Origin: Chara braunii
Taxonomy: Eukaryota > Streptophyta > Charophyceae > Charales > Characeae
Reading direction: 5' to 3'
DNA: 29,288 bases
NCBI GenBank assembly: GCA_003427395.1
Contig: BFEA01000016.1
Coordinates: 3,705,086 to 3,734,373 of the forward strand
The translations under genes and the position numbers were made by a program. The notes below the pieces were generated by a model. The model did no database searches and was not told the origin of the DNA. It was given only the letters and a program-made list of their open reading frames with translations. The stretch's first letter is position 1; each line of letters starts with the position of its first letter. Shown in pieces: positions 10,120 to 20,569 of this stretch.

Positions 10120-10891
10120 TGTGACGATCAAAGGAAGTCTGCGGAAACACGAGGGTGATAGCCGAGGTCGCAATATTAAGGCAACATCCCCATGGTTGGC
10201 GAGACGACGTGGTTGTAGGCCATCTCCGCGTGGGCAAGATGGAGATCCCACTGCTGGTCGTCACGAACAATCGTTCGGAGAATATCTCCGAGAGTCCTGT
10301 TCGTGACCTCGGTCTGACCATCAGTCTGAGGATGGTAAGACGAGGACAAGCGGAGCTGGGTGTCGTACACCTCGTGGAGTTGTCGCCCCGACTGGTAAAG
10401 CACGGGTCACGGTCAGATATGATGCTCAGAGGTAAGCCGTGGTCACGCACGACTCGGTAAAACACGATGTCAGCGACCTCACGTGCATTGATGGTATAGC
10501 GGCACGGAACAAAGCGTGCGCGCTTCGAAAAGCGGTCGACGACGACCAAGATAGCATCATGATCGTCGAGGGTCGGAGGAAGAAGAGGACCGATAAAGTC
10601 CATCGAGATGGACTGCCAACGACCCTCAGGGATAGGAAGAGGCTGGAGCAAACCATAAGGCAGGTGGTTCGCACTGTTCACCTCCTGACAGGTGGGACAC
10701 TCTGCGACGTAGTCCTTCACAAAGTTTTTGCGCTTCGGCCATACGTACAGGCGGCTCCCACGAGCCAACGTCTTGTGGAAGCCCATATGACCGACGGCTG
10801 CTTGGTCATGGAACTCTGCTACTGCCCGGACACGTAGTTGTCCAGTGGAGGGAACACAAATACGGGGCTCTCTAGTACCCTGTGAACCGTG
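10120..10891 (-). pseudogene. Integrase zinc-binding and catalytic core, frameshifted
   Basis: The integrase inserts the cDNA copy into the chromosome. An HHCC zinc-binding region is read upstream (FHDQAAVGHMGFHKT, then KDYVAECPTCQ). The catalytic core follows: the first Asp in SISMDFIGPLL, the second in IISDRDPCFTSR, and the Glu in HPQTDGQTEVTNRTLGDIL, so the D,D,E triad is kept. A frameshift lies between the second Asp and the Glu (about 10400-10440), and another lies after SPTMGMLP at about 10176. The core therefore cannot be made as one protein. It is continuous in layout with the C-terminal module that follows. Confidence 0.85.
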
Positions 10892-11690
10892 CTAGTACAC
10901 AAAACCGTTGTCCCCGAGAGAATAGTTCGGGACAGTCTTGCCACTCTGAAGAATCGCATGGATGTCGTGATAGTCTGGGCAGTGGCGGTACTGAGTGCGA
11001 AACTTGTCAGTCACCGAGTGGTGGACGGTGGTTACCGAGATGGCAGCGAGTTGGATCTGCTCCAGATTATGGTAAGGACGCCGAGATAAGGCATCTGCGA
11101 CCCGATTGGTCTCACCCTTGATGTGCTCAGTGGTGAAACTAAACTCGGATAGGTCGCGCCACCAGTGAGCCTGTCGAAGAGTGAGCTTCGACTTTGTCAG
11201 AAAAGTCTGGACAACAAAATTGTCCGCGAGCACCATGAATGGTGCCCCGTGTAGGTAGTGACACCAGTGTCGAGTGACATAAACTACTGCGAGAACCTCA
11301 CGTTCATCAGCAGTGTAGTTTATCTCAGCGGGCAGGAGCTGACGGGAGTAGAAGGCTATCGGACAATCGCCTGAGCGAGATTCGACAGTGTCGTCCTCGA
11401 CGATGGTAGGCGAATAGTCAATAGAAGGCTCGTCAGTAGCTGGACGAGTAGGAGTCAGGCGGGAAGCAGTGGTAGGGGTAGGGGGTGGGAAGCGAGGGAT
11501 GCGAGGATGAGAGGAATCCGGAGAGGAGGGGAAAATCTGGGAAAGTATTGTTCCTACAACAAAGTCTGACACATCGGTAGTAAGGATAAAAGGGCGATCA
11601 AAATCGAGTAGGTGAAGAATCAGTGCACATGTCACCGCCTTCTTGAGGGCGCGAAAGGCGTCCTCGCGGGTTCTTCCGAAGGAGGGTGGA
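10892..11690 (-). pseudogene. Ty3/gypsy RNase H with Pro-rich insertion
   Basis: This domain degrades the RNA strand during reverse transcription. The sequence shows LTTDVSDFVVGTILSQ (first acidic residue), TADEREVLAVVYVTRHW (Glu), MVLADNFVVQTFL (third Asp, context usually TDH or TDN) and RVADALSRR (last Asp). Between the first two motifs lies an insertion of about 50 residues rich in Pro, Thr and acidic residues, longer than usual for the family. The spacer to the integrase (FRTQYRHCPDYHD) is present, and the frame stops at 10892 just before the integrase zinc region. It is joined to the RT by a frameshift near 11640-11690. Confidence 0.85.
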
Positions 11691-12600
11691 GGTAAGGGAA
11701 TACCTAGTGTATCCCTGGATGAAATTACTATAGTAGTTAGTGAGGCCTAGGAAGCTGCGAAACTGCTTGGAGGATGTGGGGACGGGCCACTCTGCAATAG
11801 CAGTGATCTTCGTGTCCTCCATGTGGAGACCCTGGTCAGACACGTAGTGTCCTAGGAAATTCATTTTGTGCTGGGCAAAGCGGCACTTGCTTAGCTTGGC
11901 ATAGAATCCATGCCTGCGCAAGCGGTCAAGAACGTCATGGAGGTGTTTGAGATGCTGCTCAAGGGTACGACTGTAGATCAAGATATCATCGAGGTAAACG
12001 AGGACGTACTGCTCCAGAATGTCCCGTAAGATGTCGTTCATCGCCCTCTGGAAGGTAGCGGGTGCATTGGTGAGGCGGAATGGCATCACCGTAAACTCAT
12101 AGTGGCCGAAGCATGATCGAAACGCTGTCTTCGGCTGGTCCGCTGCAGCGACGCGGATCTGATGGTAACCGCTACGAAGATCAATCTTCGTAAAAAAGCG
12201 GTTGCCTGCTAGGCGGTCGAACAGCTCGTCAGAACGAGGCATGAGGTAACTGTTCTTAACCGTGTAGTGGTTGAGGCCACGAGAATTGATGCAGAGACGA
12301 AGAGTTTCATCCGCTTTGCGAGCAAAGAGGACGGGTGCACCCCACGGGGAGTTGCTTGGTTTAATGAAACCCGATCTCAGGATCTCCTCAAGATGACGCT
12401 TGAGTTCAGTGTCCTCGGGGATCGAGAGTCTGTAAGGTGTCTGGTGGTGAACATGATAGTCAGGCACAAGATGGATGGAGTGCTTGACGTTGCGCATCGG
12501 TGGGATGTCGGCGTAGCAGAACGACGATGGGAAAACGTCGTGGTACTCTCGAATGAGGTCACAAACTGCGGGCTCCAGGTCTGTCGTATAGCGTGCGAGT
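11690..12600 (-). pseudogene. Ty3/gypsy reverse transcriptase, nearly intact
   Basis: Canonical Ty3 RT. It has the entry block SGFIKPSNSPWGAPVLFARK, motif A FFTKIDLRSGYHQIRV, motif B FTVMPFRLTNAPATFQRAMN (Arg where Gly is usual) and motif C VLVYLDDILIYSRTLEQH with the catalytic YLDD preserved. The thumb block follows (KLSKCRFAQHKMNFLGHYVS and FRSFLGLTNYYSNFI). One open frame covers the whole domain and the upstream linker. The first clear break is a frameshift near 11690, at the join to RNase H. The Gly to Arg change in motif B probably harms activity. It is the best preserved coding region of the window. Confidence 0.9.
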
Positions 12601-13075
12601 TCCTCAACGTTAGTGTCGGCACATGACAGCGGGATGTTCTCGACGAACGGCGGAGGCAGGGAAGTAGAGATGGAAGTCATGGAGATAGAAGGAGGATCTG
12701 GCTCCAGAGCGATGAGCTCGACGTCTGGACAGGGTGGATCATAGTGCAAAAGATCCGTAACGTTCACCGTAAAGAAGGTGACGCCGTCCTGTCGGATGAA
12801 GTGGGCGAACTGCCGAGGCGAGGTGACGGTGATAGTAGGAGATGGTGTGGGCACGGAAGGCTCCGGGGGATGAGGAACGGGGCGTGGTGTCGCAGTGGTA
12901 CCTATAAAAGATATGCGATACGTCCGTCCACACTTCGTTCTGAGAACGAGAGTGTTGGTCGCCCAATCGGTCTCGGTGCTTCAGAACCGACGAGACCACG
13001 GAGTATCGAGAATGAAGTCGTACCCCGTCTCCATCACATCGAAATGTGCAGAGGAGCGATGGCGACGAGATGCTG
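12600..13075 (-). pseudogene. C-terminal half of protease and linker to RT
   Basis: The frame encodes AHFDVMETGYDFILDTPW, the second conserved block of Ty3 proteases (usual form D-x-I-L-G-x-x-W). It then runs WATNTLVLRTKCGRTYRI and a Pro/Thr-rich linker into the RT. There is one in-frame TGA at 12981-12983. The N-terminal half of the protease, with the active-site Asp, lies 7 kb away at 20040-20536 on the same strand. The breakpoint on this side is about 13075-13110, where similarity to a protease stops. Confidence 0.75.
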
Positions 13076-13598
13076 TCGAGCGCATCGGTCCTGCACTGCA
13101 CAAGGGCGGGACCCTCCCGAACGCGTCATGCAGTATGATCCTCGTCACAATACACATGGAGCTTTCGCAAGCCGCTCCGACCGAGTGCGCCAGCCATACC
13201 TCTCGCGAGCCCCTACGACAGGATAGGGTCAACGCGAGGCACGACTTACCTCCACCTTACGGGAGCTGTCACCTCCCTTCAGTGGGTGTATCCCCGCCGA
13301 GCTGCCAGTCCACAATTCAAAAACTAATCAGTTGCAATCGCAGAGGTGGGCCAACTGAGGGCGTTTCTCGTTCGTTGTAGCATAGGGGGTACGCGTGGTT
13401 TCACACCTCTATCGAACCCGCACACGAACCGACGCGCTGGGGGCTGAAGTCCCATGCGCGACTCGTCGTCGGTCGACTAGAACGCATCCCACTTACCACG
13501 CGTTACACCACAACACTCACGCATACAGAACGACAAAAACCAAACAAAACAACAACACTCCTAGTCTCTTTTTGTATCAATCCCATAACCTTTTAACA

Positions 13599-13916
13599 AC
13601 CATTTCGTCAAAATTGATATTTTTTATTTTTTGAACGAAATTGAAACTGATTTTTTTTGCCGAAAACTTGTCAAAATTTGTTGTTCCTGAGGGAACGCTG
13701 GACCTCTTGGCTGTACATGAACCTAGCTTGAGACCAGGCAATTCCAGACAGGACTGCCTGGAGGTACCTGGTCTCAAGTTAGGTCCATGTACAGCCAGGG
13801 GGTTCAACATTTTACAAACGCCGGACCCTCAGGAATAACAAATTTTGACAAGTTTTCGGCCAAAAAACTCGGTTTCAATTTCGTTCAAAAAACGATGTCA
13901 ATTTTGACGAAATGGT
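13599..13916. repeat. 318-bp foldback (MITE-like) element
   Basis: Two long arms are inverted copies of each other. The left arm starts ACCATTTCGTCAAAATTGA and the right arm ends with its reverse complement. The arms continue through matching stretches such as GAACGAAATTGAAAC, CGAAAACTTGTCAAAATTTG and CTTGAGACCAGG to a centre near 13757. The right arm has a short extra stretch at about 13800-13825. No target duplication is evident. The whole unit would form a hairpin of about 140 bp. Confidence 0.85.
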
Positions 13917-15111
13917 AGTTCCGACGCGGAAATCGGATAGACGACGCGCGTGAGACTTAGTATAAAACCACGGGGACGCAAAATCTTCCCATATCGACTA
14001 GCAATGCATGCTTACACAAGTTGTCGCAACGATGGCGTACTATGTAGTACCCATAATCATGCGGTCCTCGCTAATCTCGAGGGTCACATTCGACACTTAA
14101 GTGTCGGCTGACACATGCCCTGAGGGGTTAATCTGTCGACGCTAGACAACCGCCAAGTGCGGTTGAGAACCACGACCTTTTCTGCATTCTGCGAAGATTG
14201 GGTGGTACACAGGTTCATACCTGTGGTGACAATCGTATCTTATTCCCCTGGACACCAGCTCCATCATCTAGGGCTTGGACAAAGGTCAAGGGGTTTGACT
14301 TTAATGGCTGTCACGGACTCCAACGTCCAACTATAAAAATTAACAAGCAAAATCAGTCAGAAAAATAATCAAGCATATCAATACTCATATATCAAATCAG
14401 TGCTCGAGGTAAAGTAAAGAAACAGAGACATAAACCCATCAGGTATTCAGATCGTGCGACAAATGGTTGTCATTCTCACTGCCTCCAAAGTAAGGCTCGT
14501 ACACAGACTCCATGACACTAACCTGTATAAAACACAGACACAGACAAACATCAGATTGCCATACACCAATGTGGTCAACTTTACTGTTCCCTGTAACTCA
14601 CATCACGCCTCACACACTCAAACCCCATTCATAATCCGATTTTCCATAAATCTCATAAGTTCTTTAAAATGGACATTAAACGAAGGTCGGTTAAAACCCT
14701 CAAAGAAGCATATCAATCTCAGGGCTAAGGCATCAAGTTGAAGCACAGGTATAAGCAAACTTGTGTCGTAAGCCGACAAGCCGGCGATCAACCAATCGAC
14801 CTGTTATCAGTGATATCAGAAGATGATTCTTGTGAGATCAAGCTGAATTTAGTCCAAATCTTGAATCGAATAAATCAAGAGGACCTGTAACACAAGACAG
14901 ACCAATCCCCAAGCTAAATCTATAAGCCCATGGAGAAATAATCTCCATATCACGATCTCGCTCAGAAACTATCCTTATTAACTAAGTCTGAATCTACCTC
15001 TAAGCAAGTGCTTAAATAAATGTAGATTTTGACAAGATCTCCCCTATGCAGAGTGGATTGCCAGAATCGCCACCTATCAAAACGTAATCTACCTCCTTTA
15101 AACTAAGAAAA

Positions 15112-15629
15112 TTTCAACAGCGCTTCGCGTAGGAAAAGTGTCTTCTCATAAATTATACCAGTCTAAATATGAAAAACTGAAATAATTATTGACTCTAGAA
15201 AGTCAAAATTTATCTAACTCCCTGGATTAGTAAAAATTTGGGCAACATCTCTTTTAAAAAGGTAGACTTTCCAAATTTATACAAAGTCAAATATGAGCTT
15301 GAACATAAGACTTGAGATCTATCAAGACAAAATTTAACTAACTCCTTAGTTTATAAAATTTCGGCAGCACTTCCCGTAGGGAAAGTAGTTTTCTAAAATT
15401 TATACAAAGTTAAGTTCAGAATCTAAAAACAACTTTGAATTTCCAAAGTCCAATTTTGTCTAACTCCCTGAATTAGCAAAAAATTGGGCAGCACTCCCTT
15501 TAGAAAATGAGACTTCCATATTTTTACTAAGCCATATAAAATTTAGACAAGCTGAGCTTTGAAAAGTCAAAATATGACAAACGCCTTGGTTTTGTACAAA
15601 TTTTGGCAGCGCTTCCCATAGAGAAAGTA
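15112..15629. repeat. Five-copy tandem array, about 123-bp period
   Basis: Diverged units are anchored by a motif of the form TTTCGGCAGCACTTCCC-x-GGGAAAGT at 15112, 15237, 15358, 15483 and 15601. Each is preceded by a conserved CTAACTCC-like stretch and followed by TTTATACAAAGT-like sequence. The anchor contains a small CCC/GGG hairpin in the best copies. Confidence 0.8.
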
Positions 15630-15938
15630 ACTTATCAAGATTTATACAAGACCAAGTATAACAAATGATCCCAGAAAATGCGAAAATTGACCTAAGTAAA
15701 TAAAGTTAGCTTAGAAAATGCAGAAATTGAACTCTCCTATTGCTCTAGCACGTGGCGAGCCTCTAAAGCAATTACCTGTCAAACTGAAACTCAGACTAAG
15801 TAGTGATCTCACTCTGCCACATGCAAAGTCAAACCACAAAGGTAAGTACTCTCACCAACCCCAAGTTAAATCCTCATAAATAGTTCATGAAACTTTCAGA
15901 TGATTTATCCCTTATACCCAACTTACTTATGTCATAGT

Positions 15939-16556
15939 GCTAGACCATTCAACTTAGAAATAATGTCTACCATGCCTTAGGATATACACGGACAGGTTGC
16001 ACAACTACTTTTCTCTTCGTTGGGTATATGACTAGACCATTCAACTTAGAAACAATGTTTAGTCGCCTTGAATTGTTTAATATCCAAAGTTTAATAATTT
16101 TTTGCTTTTATTTTTAAAAAAAAATGCAAATATGGGTAGGGGGCTGAACCATTCAGCTTAGAAACAATGCTCAACTTGCCCAGATTACGTCCAATTATAT
16201 TATGTGATTTTCCTTCTCTTCTTAGTGATATGGTTTAGCGCTGAACCATTCAACTTCGAAACAATGTTCAGCTGCCAGTTCACATGCATTTATAAATAAG
16301 GTATTTCCTGTTTTACTCAGTTTGATACTTATGTGCGTGACTTCAAGCTAAACTATTCAACTTAGAAACAATGCTTAGCCTTAGACCAGAAATCCTCCCT
16401 CAGAATGAAACAAGAGATTAAACCCTTCCTTCAGGCAAGCCTTCAGAAATAAACAGAGCAACCAGACCATTCAGCTTAGAAGCAATGCCTGACCCTTCAG
16501 AAGAACAACCAAATAAAACATAGCCATGGGCCATTCATCTTAGAAACAATGCCCAG
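15939..16556 (-). repeat. Seven-copy array of hairpins with constant loop
   Basis: Copies lie at 15941-15969, 16030-16064, 16144-16173, 16240-16272, 16347-16379, 16463-16491 and 16527-16555, spaced 64-115 bp apart. All share a 19-nt loop of the form CATTCARCTTAGAAACAAT (plus strand). It is flanked by 5-8 bp inverted arms that differ between copies yet still pair: TAGAC/GTCTA, GACTAGAC/GTTTAGTC, GCTGAAC/GTTCAGC, GCTAAAC/GCTTAGC, CAGAC/GCCTG, TGGGC/GCCCA. In three copies an A-C mismatch on the plus strand becomes G-U on the minus strand, so pairing favours a minus-strand RNA, the same strand as the chromovirus genes. Confidence 0.8.
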
Positions 16557-17339
16557 CCCTTGATTGACCCGGTCAAACGCATGCAAACTGCCTTCCTCCC
16601 ACCTTCCCCCAGTTCATCCCTTAGTCTGCTTTCAGTCCAAAAATAAAGAAAAAACTTACTTCACTCTCACACGTTCTTTCATTCAGTCTGATTGAATCAT
16701 GAAAAGAAAGCAAAAGTCATAGGGGAACACATACATACAACAGTCAAAACTAGAGGGAGATAGTCAAACAGTGGTGTAGCGGGCTCATACAAACAGAAAA
16801 AAATATCTCTGTCAATTCCCTGCCTCCAGAACCTCGCCTAGGTTCCGGCAGAGCTCCCGCAATCGGTGAGCGGACTCCCCACAGAGTCTTGCTGCGGTCC
16901 TACGGGTTGCAATCCCGCCTGCCTTCTTCCTCTTTGAACAGGATTAGACTTAGATTAAGAAGGGCAAAAGATAAGGGGTTTCAGACACTCGAGATACAAA
17001 AGATAAACTCAACTCCCAGGAAAGGGCCTCGTAATCTTCATGCGCTTGAGGGCCCCTCAATGATGGTCAAAACGTACCGCAGCGGGTTGGTTAGAACCGC
17101 AATCAGTCGCAACAACAAATTTCGAACTATGACTATTACGCCAAATAACCCTCCTTAGACGATCCTCGAACTTGCAGCAATGATCCTTTATCAACAAGCT
17201 TAACTCCTTCCGCAGACTTGGCCATAGACAGATCCACAATTCTCACGGCTCACCCCTTAGCTATTTCGTTTGGTAGGATAGGTAGCGCATTCACTAACAG
17301 GCATGCCTATGCCCCTGCGGCCGGCCTGCTGTTCTACCG

Positions 17340-17445
17340 CTTCAATCAAGGTAAGCAACCCACGGCCCACCGGTAAGTATTCACTCCTCGCTGCTCTTCT
17401 CATTCAACGGAATAAGCAGCGAATCCGTCAATCTGGTAAGTATGC
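17340..17445 (+). other. Cluster of splice-donor-like GGTAAG sites
   Basis: GGTAAG occurs three times, at about 17350, 17372 and 17435; the last two are followed by TAT. No supporting exon is recognisable, so the meaning is unclear. Confidence 0.25.
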
Positions 17446-18599
17446 AGCCCGCAGTTCTCCTCTGGGCGTTCGCAGGCTGGTAGGATGATCAGCACATTGG
17501 TCAACAAAAAAAAAAATCAGCAGCCCCTTCAGTTGTTCTGCCGCAACTCCGTTCAACGGGTCAAGCACCCGCATCTACCTGAGAGCGGCAACCTGAGTGC
17601 TCAGCATACACTGTGTTAGTGGTAACGGTTCTAACTGGCGCCAACAGCATAAGGCATACTGCAGCAGGCCTCCAAAACAGCTCCACTCGTACTGACAACG
17701 CAGGTTACTCCACCTTCTGAGAACACCCATGCATGAAGGTACCATCCGGATAAGAGTAATACAATGAACTCGAGTGCCAAGAGCAGACGCTCTCTGGTCA
17801 CACCAACACTGTATCCAAAGTCGTTCCTCCTGTCTGGCGCCCAGCACCCAGCCTACACTACTAGCCTACCTACGTTCATGCGCCTGGTCCGATCGAAGTT
17901 GAAAACTAACGTACGTGACGTCGTCACTAATGTCGATCGCCCTCAAACACCAGGTACATTCTCTCTCCTCCATTCGCCCTCCTTCGCCTCTAGCTTCTCC
18001 TCTCTGCTAATCCCCCCTTCTCATATCTCTTCCTCCTGTTTTTGTATTGCTGCTTCTGTAAAGCCCTGCCCGCGCCCCTTGTCACAAATGCAAAATACGA
18101 GTGAATATACCTCTAAAACGTGGGAAGATTCACTCAAAAGAGAACCGATGCAAGTACGGACTAAGAGGCTATCAGACACAGACTCTGCGGCGTGCATACA
18201 AGGAGGGAGAGAGAGAGCGCTTCTACCAATAGAATAGGTAAAGTCGAAATGAATCTATCGCTAAAATGTGGCTAGGTGCATCACATACTTTCGAAAAAAC
18301 GAACTACCTCCCTGGGCGCAGATTCTATTGCCAACCCTGGCCAAACTACCATCCTATAGGTAAATCCTACACTCCTATCATTTGCACAATACTTCGAAAA
18401 CTCAAATTAGTATTTTACTATTTCCGATCTCATAGAGGATCGACTCATCTCTCATAATTTTGCTCCTATGATATTTACTACTCCGTCCCCTTCCCGCAGC
18501 CCATAGCTCCCACAACACCGAAACCACACCCCTATCGCCGAATCCGACCGCACCACCGAACTCGCAGTGTTAAACCCCCCCCATTCTGCTTCCTCCTTC

Positions 18600-18803
18600 G
18601 CCCGTTTTCGCTAAGAAACGGGCAAGATCCATGTTTCTCACCTCTCTTCTCCTTTGCCTCCGCCATCTCTCCGCGCATGACTTTCCTCACTAACCTCTTG
18701 CTCTACTATCCTAGCGCCGAAACTAACTTCACCATCGTGCTCGCCTACCCCAAAAACGCTGGAAACGAGACTTTATTCGTCCGTTTCCGTCGAGAAACGG
18801 ACG
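18600..18803. repeat. Two related hairpins with a compensatory change
   Basis: GCCCGTTT (18600-18607) pairs with AAACGGGC (18616-18623). CGTCCGTTTC (18778-18787) pairs with GAAACGGACG (18794-18803). The arms are related, and the second base of the 8-bp core is C-G in one and T-A in the other. C/T-rich sequence follows each. Confidence 0.65.
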
Positions 18804-18932
18804 CGCAATCACCTTCTCTCCTTTTCGCCATGTTCATTCCCGCCTCCTCCTCCATCTCCGACTTGCCTTGCACGCGCCCAACACAATTTCCCGTCCAGAT
18901 TCATTCGCTATTTTCCTTACTAACTTCTCCAG

Positions 18933-19285
18933 CTAACGCCTGACTGTCCGCTAACCTTGATACCACAAAGAGGCAGCGACCGACGCAGACAGAAGGACGG
19001 CGGTCAAAAAAGTCGAAATCTGCTAGGGGGTTTGTAACAACTTACCTATCGACTCGGTCTGCCCTGAGAAGACCGCGTTGCAGCGCCAGGCATATGCTCA
19101 ACTGTGGTGGCAGCTCCAATGCCGTACTGAGTAGGAGGGCACAAGCCCGCTGCGGAGCCTATATCTAAGTCTAGGTGATGCGGGCCCCGAAGCAGATCTT
19201 TGGTGGTATTCGCAATATTCAAACGAGACTTTAGAGGACCAAAGTGGAGAGGGTCCCGTGTGAACACCAGTTGGAACAACCCTGC
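18933..19285 (+). pseudogene. Diverged fragment of large-subunit (28S-like) rRNA
   Basis: The plus strand follows a conserved core stretch of eukaryotic large-subunit rRNA in order. It reads CGCTAACCTTGATACCACAA, GACAGAAGGACGGCGGTCA, AAGTCGAAATCTGCTAG, TTTGTAACAACTTACC, GCCCTGAGAA, TGAGTAGGAGGGC, GCAGATCTTTGGTGGTATTC, GCAATATTCAAACGAGA and GTCCCGTGTGAAC. Known rRNA has closely matching strings in the same order and spacing. Many substitutions exist throughout, including at usually invariant sites, so this is a decayed fragment and not a working gene. Similarity fades before about 18933 and after about 19285. It lies inside the 7 kb insertion. Confidence 0.85.
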
Positions 19286-20007
19286 CGCACAACCAACCCT
19301 GTGGCAGCCCTCCCCTTGCATCCAAGGCGCGGTTCACCGTCTCACGGACCCCATCCGGGCATGCTCACACTCACGCTCAAACCTCTTACAGCAGATCCTG
19401 GTCGGCGGACGGTGCCCCCGCTGCGACCCCTGCCACCCTTCGGTTGCAGCCCCGCAGACACACTTGGAATGTTCTCCAATTCCCTTCCACTTTTTAGGCT
19501 ATCGGCGCTCTCCAATTGGGAAACGAAAGAAACCACGACCACGGACTCCACCATTCTCACACATGTTAATCTCTTCAGTCCGAGGTCCGACGCGGATAGG
19601 ATTTTGTCAGCCCCCCAATCACGCCGGAGTCTCGATGGGCCTACTCAAGGTCTTCGACTGCCGTATCGACCACCCGTACCCGGCAAGGTAGTAGCCGAGC
19701 CAGGCCCATGGGACCCGAAGTCGTTCTCGGGACTGGTCACCGGGTCAAAGACATCCATAAAAATAGAAGTAGAAATACAAATAAAAATAATACATAAAAA
19801 TAATTGCGCAGACACAAAAAAGTAAGGGGACGAAGGGCTGCGCTCTTTCGCTGGCCCGCAACGCCACGCACATCCAGACTGCGCATGGTTGCACCTCGCC
19901 GTCAATACCCCGCGCGCGGCGCTCACCCAGACGAGGACCTAAGCTCCCTCTCGCGCGCGCGCCGTTAGACGAGCAAGGCTGCACTAGCGTATCTTGCAGA
20001 AAACACG

Positions 20008-20033
20008 CCAAATACCCTTGTAAGGGTATTTGG
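20008..20033. repeat. 26-bp near-perfect palindrome
   Basis: CCAAATACCCTT and AAGGGTATTTGG are exact inverted arms around GT. It sits at the edge where the protease reading frame loses its similarity, so it may be the end of the inserted element. Confidence 0.7.
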
Positions 20034-20039
20034 TACGAC

Positions 20040-20536
20040 AACGCCGAGGGACGATCAGTCGGCTCGAGAGTGAGGAAGAAAGGGAGGTCGGTGACCGTCT
20101 GATCGAAGAAGCGCTGAGTCTTGTCATCTCCTAGGGTGACGGAGATGGGAGTCAGGGACCCTGTCGTGGGTAAGCGGGCTTTTTTCACCACACGTGGGCG
20201 AATGAAGTCGCCTTGAGAACCAAAATCCCACAACGCTGAGTACACCCTCGTGGAGGTCTCCAGTCGTACTGAAATGATTGGGAGGGTGCGATCAGGGTCA
20301 GAGAGGATAGTGAGAAGGCGACACAGTGCAGCGACATGGAGGGTGAGTCGCTCCTGACGAGCCTGGAGCATGCTCAAGTCCAGAAGGGAGGACACAACGT
20401 CCTCGCGAGTCGCAAGCTTCTCGCGGCAACGGGTTGAGCGAATGGCTCGACGCGTCGGTAGTCGCAGAGAGGTAGGAGGGGAGACGGTGGTCTCCGGAGG
20501 CACATGCGGTACTGCGACAGAGGGTTGAATACACAC
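20040..20536 (-). pseudogene. Protease N-terminal half with altered active site
   Basis: The frame from 20536 encodes a linker and then the first half of a Ty3-type aspartic protease. It reads ISVRLETSTRVYSALWDFGS (a substrate-flap-type strand and the active site), then QGDFIRPRVV, VTLGDDKTQRFFDQTV and TDLPFFLTLEPTDRPSALS. The active site would normally be D-S/T-G; here Phe stands after the Asp, which should abolish activity. The protease would cut the gag-pol precursor. The second half is at about 13075-12950. The frame continues as meaningless sequence to 19745 inside the insertion. Confidence 0.75.
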
Positions 20537-20569
20537 GGGTCCTGCGATACCTTAACTCCAGTAGCGAGA

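Larger units (their letters stand above)
13076..20040. mobile_element. About 7 kb noncoding insertion splitting the protease gene
   Basis: This separates the two halves of the chromovirus protease. No retroelement protein domain is recognisable inside. It carries repeat arrays, hairpins and an rRNA-like fragment described separately. It may be a large non-autonomous retroelement, or several nested insertions. Matching terminal repeats or a target duplication could not be found by eye. The exact ends are uncertain by tens of bases. Stretches without visible features are about 13240-13598, 13917-15110, 15640-15935, 16560-18595 and 19290-20005. Confidence 0.5.

Noticed and set aside
15939-16556. 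CRISPR-like pattern (short repeats with spacers)
   Set aside because: The context is eukaryotic retroelement DNA, spacers vary from about 30 to 85 bp, and repeats differ in their arms while pairing is kept. There are no cas genes.
17764-18237. Plus-strand ORF of 157 codons as a host gene
   Set aside because: Low-complexity Ser/Pro-rich translation, no domain, no recognisable exon structure, and it lies in the repeat-rich insertion.
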